From assembly GCF_019880205.1 (NCBI RefSeq), contig NZ_CP082297.1, positions 1 to 64,000 on the forward strand: 64,000 nucleotides of DNA, read 5' to 3'. The DNA is from Pantoea alfalfae (GTDB taxonomy: Bacteria; Pseudomonadota; Gammaproteobacteria; Enterobacterales; Enterobacteriaceae). Below, one piece after another: positions 48,954-57,892 of this stretch; within the stretch, counting starts at the first letter, position 1, and each line of letters starts with the position of its first letter. Under the pieces are notes generated by a model. The model was not told the DNA's origin. It ran no database searches and worked only from the letters and a program-made list of their open reading frames with translations. The position numbers and the translations under genes are program-made.

Positions 48954-49421
48954 ATGAGTACACTGAGCGAACTGACCAGCAAAGCGGATTATATTGCCAG
49001 CAAGAACAGTCATCTGAAATCACACTGGCAAACCTATCAGAACAGCCTGACACAGGCGATAACCCAACTAAATGTCCAGATAAATCATGCATTCATCTAC
49101 GGTGAAGAGCAGGATCTCCGCTTCACGTTGTTTAACCATTTCATCATCAGCATTCATCTCAGCGACGATTTTTACAGTCAGGAACTCGTTTACAGTCTGA
49201 ACATGGCGCACGGTGATGAACAGCCTGATTTCCGCACGTTTTCCCACGCCACCCTGAACGAGCAGGGATGGGTAGACAGCACGGTAGATATAAAAGATAA
49301 GCGTGCGGTGCTGGAGCACTACCTCAATAAAATATCGGCTATTTATGACTGTCTGTTTCATTCGCTGAAAACAAATCAGCCGGTTTACCCTGCGCTGGAA
49401 AAATTACTTATCCGCCGATGA
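48954..49421 (+). CDS. hycA: Formate hydrogenlyase regulatory protein HycA
   Basis: The 155-residue product aligns with E. coli HycA: SELTSKADYIASKNSHLKSHW..., LFNHFIISIHLSDDFYSQELVY and LEHYLNKISAIYDCLF. HycA counteracts FhlA by an unknown mechanism and limits FHL expression. It is the first gene of the hyc operon, so induction would bring its own brake. A weak ribosome site (GGGTAA) precedes the ATG. The presence of hycA, besides the hyc gene order, shows that this is an FHL-1 type locus and not a hyf (hydrogenase-4) locus. Confidence 0.9.
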   Translation: MSTLSELTSKADYIASKNSHLKSHWQTYQNSLTQAITQLNVQINHAFIYGEEQDLRFTLFNHFIISIHLSDDFYSQELVYSLNMAHGDEQPDFRTFSHATLNEQGWVDSTVDIKDKRAVLEHYLNKISAIYDCLFHSLKTNQPVYPALEKLLIRR

Positions 49422-49482
49422 TCCCGCTTATTTACCGATCAGTCCGCATCGTTTTTATTGCCGCTGAGGCGCGGATTAATTC

Positions 49483-49525
49483 CGACATAAATGTCGAAAT
49501 ATCAATTTACGTGACGACTTCGTCA
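49483..49525. promoter_or_regulatory. FhlA-like dyads in the hycA-hycB gap
   Basis: CGACATAAATGTCG (49483-49496) is a perfect 14-base palindrome. TGACGACTTCGTCA (about 49511-49524) is a near-palindrome of the same family. In E. coli an FhlA site also lies between hycA and hycB. Together with the site at 48733 they give at least three activator dyads on this arm. Confidence 0.6.
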
Positions 49526-49553
49526 TATTTGACGAATAGCCCGAGGAGAGTTC

Positions 49554-50180
49554 ATGCGCACTAATACAGCCATGAATCAATATGTGATAGCCGACCCGAA
49601 ACGTTGTATCGGTTGTAATACCTGTATGGCCACCTGTTCTCAGGAGCATCTGCGCCACGGTTTACAATCTGCACCGCGTTTGCAGGTCATGCGTAACCGC
49701 CTGGATTCAGTGCCGGTGATGTGTCATCAGTGTGAAGACGCGCCGTGCGCGCAGGTTTGTCCGGTGAATGCCATCACCCGCGAAAACGACGCCATCCATC
49801 TTAACGAGAGTCTGTGTGTGAGCTGCAAGCTGTGCGGTATCGCCTGTCCGTTCGGAGCGATTACGTTTTCCGCCAGCACACCGCTGGATATTCCACGCGA
49901 CTGCAATACCTCAAAAGCGCTGCCCACCCCACGTGCACCGCGTGCCGTCAGCCCGTTTCTCGACTGCGTACCGGGGCTTCGCGCCGTGGCGGTGAAATGC
50001 GATTTATGCAGCTTCAGCCCTGAAGGTCCGGCATGCATTAAAACCTGTCCGACACAGGCCATCACACTGATTACCCCCAGCCTGGCTGAATATTCCAGCC
50101 AGCAAAAACGCCTCAATGCCATGAACGCTTTCCCCGCCGGACTGAACTCACTGAATGCCCCTGATACGGAGGCTAAATAA
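49554..50180 (+). CDS. hycB: FHL iron-sulfur protein HycB
   Basis: A clear GAGGAG site supports ATG at 49554; the product is 208 residues, and the second ATG (MNQYVIADPKRC) is the usual family start. Four [4Fe-4S] clusters are coded by CIGCNTCMATC, CHQCEDAPCAQVC, CVSCKLCGIAC and CDLCSFSPEGPACIKTC. HycB carries electrons from formate dehydrogenase FdhF to the hydrogenase arm. The linker APRAVSPFLDCVPGLRAVAVKCDLC matches HycB more than HydN. Confidence 0.93.
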   Translation: MRTNTAMNQYVIADPKRCIGCNTCMATCSQEHLRHGLQSAPRLQVMRNRLDSVPVMCHQCEDAPCAQVCPVNAITRENDAIHLNESLCVSCKLCGIACPFGAITFSASTPLDIPRDCNTSKALPTPRAPRAVSPFLDCVPGLRAVAVKCDLCSFSPEGPACIKTCPTQAITLITPSLAEYSSQQKRLNAMNAFPAGLNSLNAPDTEAK

Positions 50181-52084
50181 TGACGACTTTATTAACCGGT
50201 GAACCGGCGTCGTTACTGACGCTGGCGCTGCTGGTCTGGGTGCTGAGCGGCGTGGGTGGCTGGGTTGTTGCTGTCATAACGAAAGTCAGCAGCCTGATTT
50301 TTGGTGCAGGCAGCATGGTCGCGGCGCTGTGCGTCATCGTGGCCGCTATACAGATTTTGCAGGGCAGAGCAACGGTTCAGGCCGTACTCCCGGTTCTGCC
50401 CTTTAACGCAGAACTGACGGCGCTGAATGCGTTAATCCTGCTGGCGATGTCCGTCACCGCACTGATGTGCAGCCTGTATGCCTGTGCGTGGCTGACGAAT
50501 GTCTGTGCCTCTAAGCGCGCCCGCACCGGTCTGATGTGCAATCTGCTGATGGCCGCTCTGACGGCGGCGGCAATGTCGGCCAGCGCCGTGGAACTGATCC
50601 TGATGATGGAAATGGCTGCCCTGTGCGCCTATTTCATGATTGTTCAGGCCGACGATGTGAAAAGCCGCCGTGCCGGTCTGAATCAGTTTTTATCCGGCCG
50701 CATCGGCACACTGTGTCTGATCCTTGCCTTCGCCCTGCTGCATCACGCCAGCGGCAGCGTCAATTTTGAGGTGCTGCGCCATGCGGCGTTCACGCCGGGC
50801 ATTAAATCGGCAACCTTCCTCCTGGCGCTGGCCGGTTTCGGGCTGTACGCCGGGATTATCCCGCTGCACGCCTGGGTGCCACAGTCGCATTCCAGCGCGC
50901 CCGCTCACGCCGCCGCCCTGTTCTCTTCTGCACTGATGAAAGTCGGCATTATAGGCATCGTAAAAGTCGGACTGGATCTGCTGGGCGCACCGCCACTCTG
51001 GTGGGGCCTGATGGTATTGCTTCTGGCTGTCCTGACCGCATTTATCGGTGGGCTGTATGCTCTGATGGAGCACGATATCCGCCGCCTGCTGGCCTATCAC
51101 ACGCTGGAAAACATCGGGATTATTTTGCTCGGTGTTGGTGGTGCAATGACCGGCGTGGCGCTGAATTTGCCGGTTCTGGCGTCACTCGCGCTGCTAGCGG
51201 GTCTGTTCCATCTGTTTAATCACGGCCTGTTTAAAACAGCGCTGTTTCTGGGTGCCGGTCAAATTGAAATGCAGACTGGCATTAAAGATATGGAAAAACT
51301 CGGCGGCATTGCCCGTCTGATGCCGTGGACAGCGGGTGCGATGCTGATTGCGCTGATGTCGATGGCCGCGCTGCCGCCGTTAAACGGTTTCGCCAGTGAA
51401 TGGCTGCTGTATCAGTCCCTGTTCCAGCTGAGCAGCAGCCACGTCTTTATCGCCCGCCTGATGGGGCCGCTGCTGGCGGTCGGTCTGGCACTGACCGGCG
51501 CGCTGGCGCTGATGTGTATTGCTAAAGTGTTTGGCGTGACTTTCCTCGGCACACCGCGCAGTCAGGCAGCGGCAGACGCCACACCGGCACCGCGCGCCAT
51601 GACATTGAGTACCGTGCTGCTGGCGCTGCTGTGCGTGACTTCCGGTGTTGCCTCACCGTGGATTATTCCGCAATTCTCCGCCGTTGCTGTCTCCCTTCTG
51701 AACACGCCAGTTTTACTGACTGCACAGCATGGCGTGGCATTCTCGCCGACGTCCGCGGTGTCTGCCCCGATGGTGGCCATTTTGCTGCTGGGAATGCCGT
51801 TAGTGCCGTGGCTTATCGCCGCAGTTCTGCGCGGCGCGCGGCTGCCAAATCGTTCACGGGGCGATGCCTGGGCCTGTGGTTACGCGCACTCCGCCGACAT
51901 GGTGGTGACGGCGACCGGTTTCGCCCAGCCGCTGCGCGTGATGTTTGCCCCGCTTTACCGTCTGCGCAGTCATGCGACACCGGTGTCACTGGTTTCAGCC
52001 CTGCACCGTGGCTGGCTGGGGGTGTTCTGCCGTCGTCTGGCGCTCATCGAACTGGCCGTGTTACTGGTCGTGGCTTTTGCCTGA
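50180..52084 (+). CDS. hycC: FHL membrane subunit HycC (Mrp/NuoL-like)
   Basis: The 634-residue product has about 14-16 membrane helices and belongs to the NuoL/M/N antiporter-like family. The conserved core includes HAWVPQSHSSAPAHAAALFSSALMKVGI (with the key Lys and His), YALMEHDIRRLLAYHTLENIGII and FNHGLFKTALFLGAG. It anchors the FHL complex and is a candidate site of proton movement. Its start overlaps the hycB stop. It is slightly longer than E. coli HycC (608). Confidence 0.94.
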   Translation: MTTLLTGEPASLLTLALLVWVLSGVGGWVVAVITKVSSLIFGAGSMVAALCVIVAAIQILQGRATVQAVLPVLPFNAELTALNALILLAMSVTALMCSLYACAWLTNVCASKRARTGLMCNLLMAALTAAAMSASAVELILMMEMAALCAYFMIVQADDVKSRRAGLNQFLSGRIGTLCLILAFALLHHASGSVNFEVLRHAAFTPGIKSATFLLALAGFGLYAGIIPLHAWVPQSHSSAPAHAAALFSSALMKVGIIGIVKVGLDLLGAPPLWWGLMVLLLAVLTAFIGGLYALMEHDIRRLLAYHTLENIGIILLGVGGAMTGVALNLPVLASLALLAGLFHLFNHGLFKTALFLGAGQIEMQTGIKDMEKLGGIARLMPWTAGAMLIALMSMAALPPLNGFASEWLLYQSLFQLSSSHVFIARLMGPLLAVGLALTGALALMCIAKVFGVTFLGTPRSQAAADATPAPRAMTLSTVLLALLCVTSGVASPWIIPQFSAVAVSLLNTPVLLTAQHGVAFSPTSAVSAPMVAILLLGMPLVPWLIAAVLRGARLPNRSRGDAWACGYAHSADMVVTATGFAQPLRVMFAPLYRLRSHATPVSLVSALHRGWLGVFCRRLALIELAVLLVVAFA

Positions 52085-52094
52085 GGAACTGACT

Positions 52095-53048
52095 ATGAAC
52101 TTTCCTTCCCTGCTGGCCGGTTCGCTGTGGCCGCTGGCGCTAATTCAGGCGGTGACATTGCTGGCTGTCGCTCCTTTGTTTGCCGGTTTCAGCCGCGTGA
52201 TGCGTGCGCGAATGCACAACCGGCGCGGTCCCGGCGTATTACAGGAATACCGTGACATCGCCAAATTGCTTCAGCGTCAGAGCGTCGCGCCCGCAGCAGC
52301 AGGCATGGCGTTTCGCAGTATGCCGTATCTGTTGACTGGCGGTTTACTGGTCATCGCCACCGCCCTGCCAATGGTGACGCTGATGTCACCGATGGGCGCG
52401 GCGGGTGACCTGATCACCGTGATTTATCTTTTTGCCGTGGTGCGTTTTGTGTTTGCCATCGCCGGACTCGACACCGGCAGCACTTTCACCGGCATTGGCG
52501 CCAGCCGCGAAGCCGTTCTCGGTGTTCTGGTGGAGCCGATTCTGCTGCTCGGTCTGTGGATGGCGGCGCTGGTCGCCGGTTCCACGTCACTTGGTGCGAT
52601 TGCCGCCCGCGTTCTGCACTGGCCGCTGTCCTCTTCCTTAACTCTGACGCTGGCCGGTCTGGCTTGTGCGTTCGCCACCTATATCGAAATGGGCAAGCTG
52701 CCGTTTGATATGGCTGAAGCCGAGCAGGAGTTACAGGAAGGCCCGCTGACCGAATACTCCGGCGCGGCGCTGGGCGTGCTGAAAATCGGCATCAGCCTGA
52801 AACAGCTGGTGGTGTTGCAGCTGTTCCTCGGCCTGTTCTTCCCGTTCGGGTTGGTGGAAAACCTGGCACCGCTGGCGTTGCTGACTGCCGTTGTGGTCTG
52901 TCTGCTGAAACTGCTGATCGCCGTGTTTATGGTCGCGCTTATCGAGAACAGCGTCGCGCGTCTGCGCTTTCTTAAAACCTCCCGCACCACGTGGGCGGGC
53001 TTCGGACTGGCGTTTCTGGCGCTGGTTTCCTGGCTGGTCGCTGGCTGA
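52095..53048 (+). CDS. hycD: FHL membrane subunit HycD (NuoH-like)
   Basis: ATG at 52095, ten bases after the hycC stop and after GAGGAA; 317 residues with about eight membrane helices. Complex-I NuoH features are present: MRARMHNRRGPGVLQEYRDIAKLLQRQ in the first loop and TYIEMGKLPFDMAEAEQELQEGPLTEYSG in the acid-rich loop that contacts the hydrophilic arm. It joins the hydrogenase module to HycC. A small hairpin (CCCGC/GCGGG) lies in the gap before hycE. Confidence 0.94.
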   Translation: MNFPSLLAGSLWPLALIQAVTLLAVAPLFAGFSRVMRARMHNRRGPGVLQEYRDIAKLLQRQSVAPAAAGMAFRSMPYLLTGGLLVIATALPMVTLMSPMGAAGDLITVIYLFAVVRFVFAIAGLDTGSTFTGIGASREAVLGVLVEPILLLGLWMAALVAGSTSLGAIAARVLHWPLSSSLTLTLAGLACAFATYIEMGKLPFDMAEAEQELQEGPLTEYSGAALGVLKIGISLKQLVVLQLFLGLFFPFGLVENLAPLALLTAVVVCLLKLLIAVFMVALIENSVARLRFLKTSRTTWAGFGLAFLALVSWLVAG

Positions 53049-53092
53049 CCTGACCTTTTTCTAATCCCGCCACAGCGGGAAGAGGCTTTGCA

Positions 53093-54817
53093 ATGAGTGA
53101 GTTCAATCCCGCATTAAATCAAAACCCGGTCGGCAACGCGTATCTGGCCGCGCTGGAAAAACAGTTTCCGTCGGCGATTCTGGGCAGTGAATGGCAGACC
53201 GACACACAGGCGACCGTAACCATCCGTCTGAACTGGCTGCCGGAAGTGGTCGAATGGCTTTATTACCAACAGGGTGGCTGGCTTTCCGTGTTGTTCGGCA
53301 ATGATGAACGCACGCTGTGTGGTAATTACGCGCTCTATTACGTGCTGTCGATGGAAAAAGGCATGAAGTGCTGGATCACCGTGCGCGCAGAAGTCGATCC
53401 GATTTCACTGGAATTCCCGTCTGTGACGCCGCGCGTACCGGCGGCGGTCTGGGGCGAACGTGAAGTGCGGGATATGTACGGCCTGCGCCCGATCGGATTG
53501 CCGGACGAACGCCGTCTGGTGCTGCCGGATGACTGGCCGGACGATCTCTATCCGCTGCGTAAAGATGCAATGGATTACCGTCAGCGCCCGGCACCGACCA
53601 CGGATGAAGAAACCTATCCGTTTATTTCTGAGGCCAAAGAAGGCAGCAAAATCGTGCCAATTGGTCCGCTGCACGTCACTTCTGACGAACCGGGTCACTT
53701 TCGTCTGTTCGTTGATGGCGAAGACATTATCGACGCCGATTATCGGTTGTTCTATGTGCATCGCGGCATGGAAAAACTGGCCGAAACCCGCATGGGCTAT
53801 AACGAAGTAACGTTTTTGTCTGACCGCGTGTGCGGCATTTGCGGTTTCACGCATAGCGTGGCTTATACCTCGTCGGTCGAAAACGCCATGGGGATTTTAG
53901 TGCCGGAACGTGCCCAGATGATCCGCTCCATTTTGCTGGAAGTGGAACGCCTGCACAGCCATCTGCTAAACCTCGGACTGGCCTGTCACTTTGTCGGATT
54001 TGATTCCGGTTTCATGCAGTTTTTCCGCATCCGCGAACAGTCGATGAAAATGGCGGAAATCCTGACCGGTGCGCGCAAAACCTACGGGATGAACCTGATC
54101 GGCGGCATCCGTCGCGACATATTAAAAGACGATATGATTGCCACCCTTGCGCTGGCGAGCGTTATGCGTCGCGACCTGAACGAGCTGGTGGATATTCTGC
54201 TCAGCACGCCAAATACGGAACAGCGCAGCATCGGCGTCGGCATTCTGGATCCTCAGGTGGCGCGCGATTTCAGCAACGTCGGTCCGATGGTGCGCGGCAG
54301 CGGTCACCGCCGTGATATGCGACAGGATCATCCCTATGCCGGTTACGCCAGACTGCCGTTTGAACTGTTCAGCGAAACCGGTAACGACGTTTATTCCCGT
54401 CTGAAAGTGCGCATTCACGAAGTGTTTAATGCGCTGAATATGATCGAGTACGGCCTGCAAAGCCTGCCCGGCGGTCCGCTGGCGGTTGAAGGTTTTAACT
54501 ATATTCCGCACCGTTTTGCCCTGGGTTTCGCCGAAGCGCCACGCGGTGACGACATTCACTGGAGCATGACAGGGGATAACCAGAAGCTTTTCCGCTGGCG
54601 CTGCCGCGCCGCGACTTACGCCAACTGGCCCACGCTGCGCTACATGCTGCGCGGCAATACCGTTTCCGACGCCCCGCTGATTATCGGCAGTCTCGATCCT
54701 TGCTATTCCTGCACCGACCGCATGACGGTGGTTGATGTGCGCAAGAAAACGTCCATCGTCGTGCCTTACAAAGAGATCGAACGTTACGGCATCGAACGCA
54801 AAAATTCGCCGCTTTAA
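53093..54817 (+). CDS. hycE: Hydrogenase-3 large subunit HycE (NiFe)
   Basis: The 574-residue product has an N-terminal NuoC-like domain (about 1-170; EVRDMYGLRPIGLPDERRLVLPDDW) and a NuoD/NiFe domain. The nickel-iron ligands are in DRVCGICGFTHS (about 244) and DPCYSCTDR (about 535). Cleavage after that Arg by HycI removes the C-terminal 32 residues, which begin MTVVDVRKK. It makes hydrogen from protons. Length matches E. coli HycE (569). All four cysteines are present, so the enzyme should be active. Confidence 0.97.
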   Translation: MSEFNPALNQNPVGNAYLAALEKQFPSAILGSEWQTDTQATVTIRLNWLPEVVEWLYYQQGGWLSVLFGNDERTLCGNYALYYVLSMEKGMKCWITVRAEVDPISLEFPSVTPRVPAAVWGEREVRDMYGLRPIGLPDERRLVLPDDWPDDLYPLRKDAMDYRQRPAPTTDEETYPFISEAKEGSKIVPIGPLHVTSDEPGHFRLFVDGEDIIDADYRLFYVHRGMEKLAETRMGYNEVTFLSDRVCGICGFTHSVAYTSSVENAMGILVPERAQMIRSILLEVERLHSHLLNLGLACHFVGFDSGFMQFFRIREQSMKMAEILTGARKTYGMNLIGGIRRDILKDDMIATLALASVMRRDLNELVDILLSTPNTEQRSIGVGILDPQVARDFSNVGPMVRGSGHRRDMRQDHPYAGYARLPFELFSETGNDVYSRLKVRIHEVFNALNMIEYGLQSLPGGPLAVEGFNYIPHRFALGFAEAPRGDDIHWSMTGDNQKLFRWRCRAATYANWPTLRYMLRGNTVSDAPLIIGSLDPCYSCTDRMTVVDVRKKTSIVVPYKEIERYGIERKNSPL

Positions 54818-54832
54818 GGAGCCGCTCAAATC

Positions 54833-55387
54833 ATGCTGAAACTGATCAAAAAAGTGCTCAAAACCGGCACGGCAACGGTGGGTTATCCGTTCGAGCCGAT
54901 GGATTTAGCCCCCAATTTTCGTGGTAAGCCGCAATACACCGCGCAGCAGTGTATCGCCTGCGGCGCCTGCGCCAATGCCTGCCCTTCCAACGCGCTGACC
55001 ATGTCCACGGCAGAAGACGGCGAAACGATCCGCTGGCAGCTGTTTTTAGGGCGCTGCATTTTCTGCGCCCGGTGTGAGGAAGTCTGCCCGACGGCGGCGA
55101 TCACATTGTCGCAGGCGTTCGAGCTGGCGGTCTGGTGCAAAGAAGACCTGTTTGAGACCGCTGATTTCCCGGTCTGCCCTTGCCGGGAATGCGGTAAACC
55201 TTACGCCGTGCAAAAGGAAATCGACTTTGCGCTCAGCCTGTTACAGGAAAGCGCCGCGCTGAGCGACCGTCAGATCAGCGATCGCCGTGTGCAGTATGAA
55301 ACCTGTCCGGCGTGCAAAAAAATGCACGGTCTTTCTCCCAGCGACCGCATCGATATTGGCCGCCATATGACTACGGAGGTTCGCTGA
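54833..55387 (+). CDS. hycF: FHL iron-sulfur protein HycF (NuoI-like)
   Basis: The 184-residue product follows AGGAGC. Two [4Fe-4S] sites are [12 protein letters not shown] and [12 protein letters not shown] (about 41-85). Two further Cys groups near the C-terminus ([10 protein letters not shown] and CPACKKMHG), typical of HycF, may bind zinc or another metal. It conducts electrons between HycB and HycG. The stop shares its last base with the hycG start. Confidence 0.94.
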   Translation: MLKLIKKVLKTGTATVGYPFEPMDLAPNFRGKPQYTAQQCIACGACANACPSNALTMSTAEDGETIRWQLFLGRCIFCARCEEVCPTAAITLSQAFELAVWCKEDLFETADFPVCPCRECGKPYAVQKEIDFALSLLQESAALSDRQISDRRVQYETCPACKKMHGLSPSDRIDIGRHMTTEVR

Positions 55388-56184
55388 TGAGTCATAATCC
55401 GATTGCGCCGCGTGACGAAAAGGGTCTGCCGGTGCCTGTTACACTGGATGAAAGTATCACCAGACTGAAATCCACCCTGCTGAACAGCATCCGCCGTTCC
55501 GCCTACGTTTATCGTGTGGACTGCGGTGGCTGTAACGGCTGTGAGATTGAGATTTTTGCCGCCATTTCACCCCTGTTTGACGCTGAACGCTTCGGTATCA
55601 AAGTCGTCCCATCGCCGCGCCATGCTGACATTTTGCTGTTCACCGGTGCGGTCACCCGCGCAATGCGTATGCCCGCTTTGCGCGCCTGGGATTCGGCACC
55701 AGATCCGAAAATCTGTATTTCTTACGGCGCATGCGGCAACAGCGGCGGCATTTTCCACGACCTTTATTGCGTCTGGGGCGGCACCGACAAAATCGTGCCG
55801 GTGGACGTATATATCCCCGGCTGCCCGCCGACACCGGCGGCGACCATTTATGGATTTGCAATGGCGCTGGGTTTGCTGGATCAAAAAATCAAAGGGCAGC
55901 AGCATGACGAAGCTGCCGCAGAACCGGCTACTTTATTGCATCCCGACCTGCCGCAACCGTTACGCGTGCTGCTGGATCGCGAAGCGCGCCGCATGGCCGG
56001 TTACCGCTATGGCCGCCAGATTGCCGATCAGTTTATGGAAATCGTCGCTGCGCCCGGTTTACAGCCGGTAGAACAACGTGTATCGGCCTATCTGGCTGAA
56101 CAGGGTGACCTGCGCCTGAGCGAAATCATCGGCAATCTGCAACATATCTATCATCAGGTGCTGCATGGCGAGGTGCGTCTGTGA
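55387..56184 (+). CDS. hycG: Hydrogenase-3 small subunit HycG (NuoB-like)
   Basis: ATG at 55387; 265 residues. The [4Fe-4S] cluster next to the active site is bound by [15 protein letters not shown] (about 43-57), [10 protein letters not shown] and [13 protein letters not shown], the NuoB pattern. It passes electrons to HycE. The C-terminal extension is a little longer than in E. coli (255). Start and stop overlap neighbours, so translation is coupled along hycF-G-H. Confidence 0.95.
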   Translation: MSHNPIAPRDEKGLPVPVTLDESITRLKSTLLNSIRRSAYVYRVDCGGCNGCEIEIFAAISPLFDAERFGIKVVPSPRHADILLFTGAVTRAMRMPALRAWDSAPDPKICISYGACGNSGGIFHDLYCVWGGTDKIVPVDVYIPGCPPTPAATIYGFAMALGLLDQKIKGQQHDEAAAEPATLLHPDLPQPLRVLLDREARRMAGYRYGRQIADQFMEIVAAPGLQPVEQRVSAYLAEQGDLRLSEIIGNLQHIYHQVLHGEVRL

Positions 56185-56672
56185 TGACTTCCGTTAACGA
56201 CCAGCGCTACGCGCGCCATCAGTCCTATGCTGGTCATGCGCCTGACAAAAACAAAGTGATTTTCTATTCATTGAGCAGCAAGTTTGTTGATGAAAAAAGC
56301 GCCCAGAAACGCTGCTCGCAGAAAGCGCAGAAAGTGCAGGAAGTGATTTATTACAGCCTGGCTATCGGCCATCACCTCGGGGTGATCGACTGTCTGCAAT
56401 CGCGACTCGAATGCCCGTTCGATGGCTATCTGCACTGGATCGACTGTCTGCCCGAAAGCAGCGAAGCCCGCCGCAAACTGGCGGGTGTTCAGCGATTTGG
56501 CGAGATTACTATCGACAGCAGCCACACGCATTTGCTGGCACTGGCGTTGCGCGATGCAAGCCCGCAAATGACGGTGCAACAGCAAGGATGGAGCGAACAG
56601 CTTATCGCCCTGCTGGCGCAAATTGAAAATGACCCCGCCATGTACCTGATGGTCAGGAGGTACGATGCCTGA
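56184..56672 (+). CDS. hycH: FHL assembly protein HycH
   Basis: ATG at 56184 overlaps the hycG stop. The 162-residue product has the HycH sequence style: NKVIFYSLSSKFVDEK, VQEVIYYSLAIGHHLGVIDCL and NDPAMYLMVRRYDA. HycH is needed for maturation of hydrogenase-3, probably acting on the HycE precursor, but is not part of the final complex. Its end overlaps the hycI start by eight bases. Confidence 0.9.
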   Translation: MTSVNDQRYARHQSYAGHAPDKNKVIFYSLSSKFVDEKSAQKRCSQKAQKVQEVIYYSLAIGHHLGVIDCLQSRLECPFDGYLHWIDCLPESSEARRKLAGVQRFGEITIDSSHTHLLALALRDASPQMTVQQQGWSEQLIALLAQIENDPAMYLMVRRYDA

Positions 56673-57156
56673 TTACCCTGAGAACCTTCCCCGCTACGCG
56701 CTGTTGTGCGTGGGCAACAGCATGATGGGCGACGACGGTGCCGGTCCGCGTCTGGCCGAACTGTGCGCGGAAAAACCACTTCCCGGCTGGACGGTGGTGG
56801 ACGGCGGCGCGGCACCTGAAAACGACATCGGCTATTTGCGCGAACTGCATCCACAACATCTGGTGATTGCTGATGCTACCGATATGGGGCTGGCGCCCGG
56901 CGAAATGCGCATTATTGCCGAGAAAGATATCGCCGACATGTTCATGATGACTACCCACAATCTGCCGCTGACCTTTCTCATGCAGCAACTGCGCGAGGAC
57001 ATCCCGCAGATCACCTTTGTCGGTATTCAGCCCGACGTCGTCGCGTTTTATTACCCGATGAGTACCGCTGTGGAACAGGCGATCAGCCGCCTGCATCAGC
57101 TGTTACCACGACTTGAAACTGGTCCTGGGATCGCTCCTTTCAGTCTTTCGACATAA
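56665..57156 (+). CDS. hycI: Hydrogenase-3 maturation endopeptidase HycI
   Basis: AGGAGG precedes the ATG; 163 residues. YALLCVGNSMMGDDGAGP carries the first nickel-contacting Asp; VIADATDMG and MMTTHNLPLTFL the second acid and the His. HycI senses nickel in HycE and trims its C-terminus to close the active site. It is the last gene of the hycA-I operon. Confidence 0.94.
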   Translation: MPDYPENLPRYALLCVGNSMMGDDGAGPRLAELCAEKPLPGWTVVDGGAAPENDIGYLRELHPQHLVIADATDMGLAPGEMRIIAEKDIADMFMMTTHNLPLTFLMQQLREDIPQITFVGIQPDVVAFYYPMSTAVEQAISRLHQLLPRLETGPGIAPFSLST

Positions 57157-57206
57157 CTGACGATACGGTGACGACGCAAAGATGACATTAGTGAAAAATT
57201 TCGTCA
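57146..57206. promoter_or_regulatory. FhlA-like sites upstream of hydN
   Basis: TTTCGACAT, TGACGATAC, TGACGACG, ATGACATT and TTTCGTCA words repeat within 60 bases, beginning in the end of hycI. They are of the same type as the dyads at 48733 and 49483 and lie 60-120 bases before the sigma-54 promoter, a normal enhancer distance. Confidence 0.55.
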
Positions 57207-57266
57207 GCGGCGCAACCTTTCAAATTAAACCAATGAATCTAATAGAAAAATATTAAATACACGAGC

Positions 57267-57282
57267 TGGCACGCTTTATGTA
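57267..57282 (+). promoter_or_regulatory. Sigma-54-type promoter for hydN-fdhF-hypF
   Basis: TGGCACGCTTTATGTA: the -24 part is a perfect TGGCACG, with ten bases between GG and the -12 GT (usually GC). The start would be about 30 bases before hydN. The imperfect -12 may lower promoter strength. Confidence 0.65.
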
Positions 57283-57323
57283 TAGCCAGTAGCTAAAACC
57301 AATAGCTTAGGGACTAATTACTC

Positions 57324-57869
57324 ATGAACCGGTTCATCATCGCCGATCCCAAAAAATGCATCGGCTGCCGTACCTGTGAAATTGCCTGCGTGATGGCGCA
57401 TAACGACTCGCAGGACATCTCGCTGCTCAGCGCCGCGACATTCGCACCGCGTCTGCACGTGATAAAAGGCGTCAACCTCAGTACCCCGGTGATGTGTCGC
57501 CAGTGTGAAGATGCACCCTGTGCCAACGTCTGCCCCAATGGTGCCATTCTTCGCTCAGCCGACCATGTGCAGGTGCTGCAGGAACGCTGCATCGGGTGTA
57601 AAACCTGCGTGGTTGCCTGCCCGTACGGCGCAATGGAAGTGGTGACAAAACCGATTTTCCGCCAGAACGGCGCCGCGATGGCGGCTACTTCGGATAAAGC
57701 CGAAGCGCACAAATGTGATCTGTGCCATGGCCGGACTGAAGGCCCGGCCTGTCTGGCCATCTGCCCGACCAACGCCCTGTTCGCTATCGATCGTAACCAG
57801 TTACAGGAGATGAACGCAGAAAAACGTCGCCGCGCGGCGCTCGACAACACTTCTCCGCTGCTGTTTTAA
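57324..57869 (+). CDS. hydN: Electron-transfer iron-sulfur protein HydN
   Basis: The 181-residue product starts MNRFIIADPKKCIGCRTCE and carries four [4Fe-4S] motifs (CIGCRTCEIAC, CRQCEDAPCANVC, CIGCKTCVVAC, CDLCHGRTEGPACLAIC). It matches HydN by ATFAPRLHVIKGVNLSTP and the KRRRAALDN ending. HydN supports formate dehydrogenase-H activity. In E. coli hydN is followed by hypF; here fdhF is inserted between them, giving an operon of electron carrier, dehydrogenase and maturation enzyme. Confidence 0.92.
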   Translation: MNRFIIADPKKCIGCRTCEIACVMAHNDSQDISLLSAATFAPRLHVIKGVNLSTPVMCRQCEDAPCANVCPNGAILRSADHVQVLQERCIGCKTCVVACPYGAMEVVTKPIFRQNGAAMAATSDKAEAHKCDLCHGRTEGPACLAICPTNALFAIDRNQLQEMNAEKRRRAALDNTSPLLF

Positions 57870-57892
57870 CCCCGGATTAAGGAAACCTTCCA

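Noticed and set aside
49554..57156. Hydrogenase-4 (hyf) operon
   Set aside because: The gene count and order (A,B,C,D,E,F,G,H,I with a HycA-type regulator) match hyc; hyfD, E and F-type extra membrane subunits are absent.
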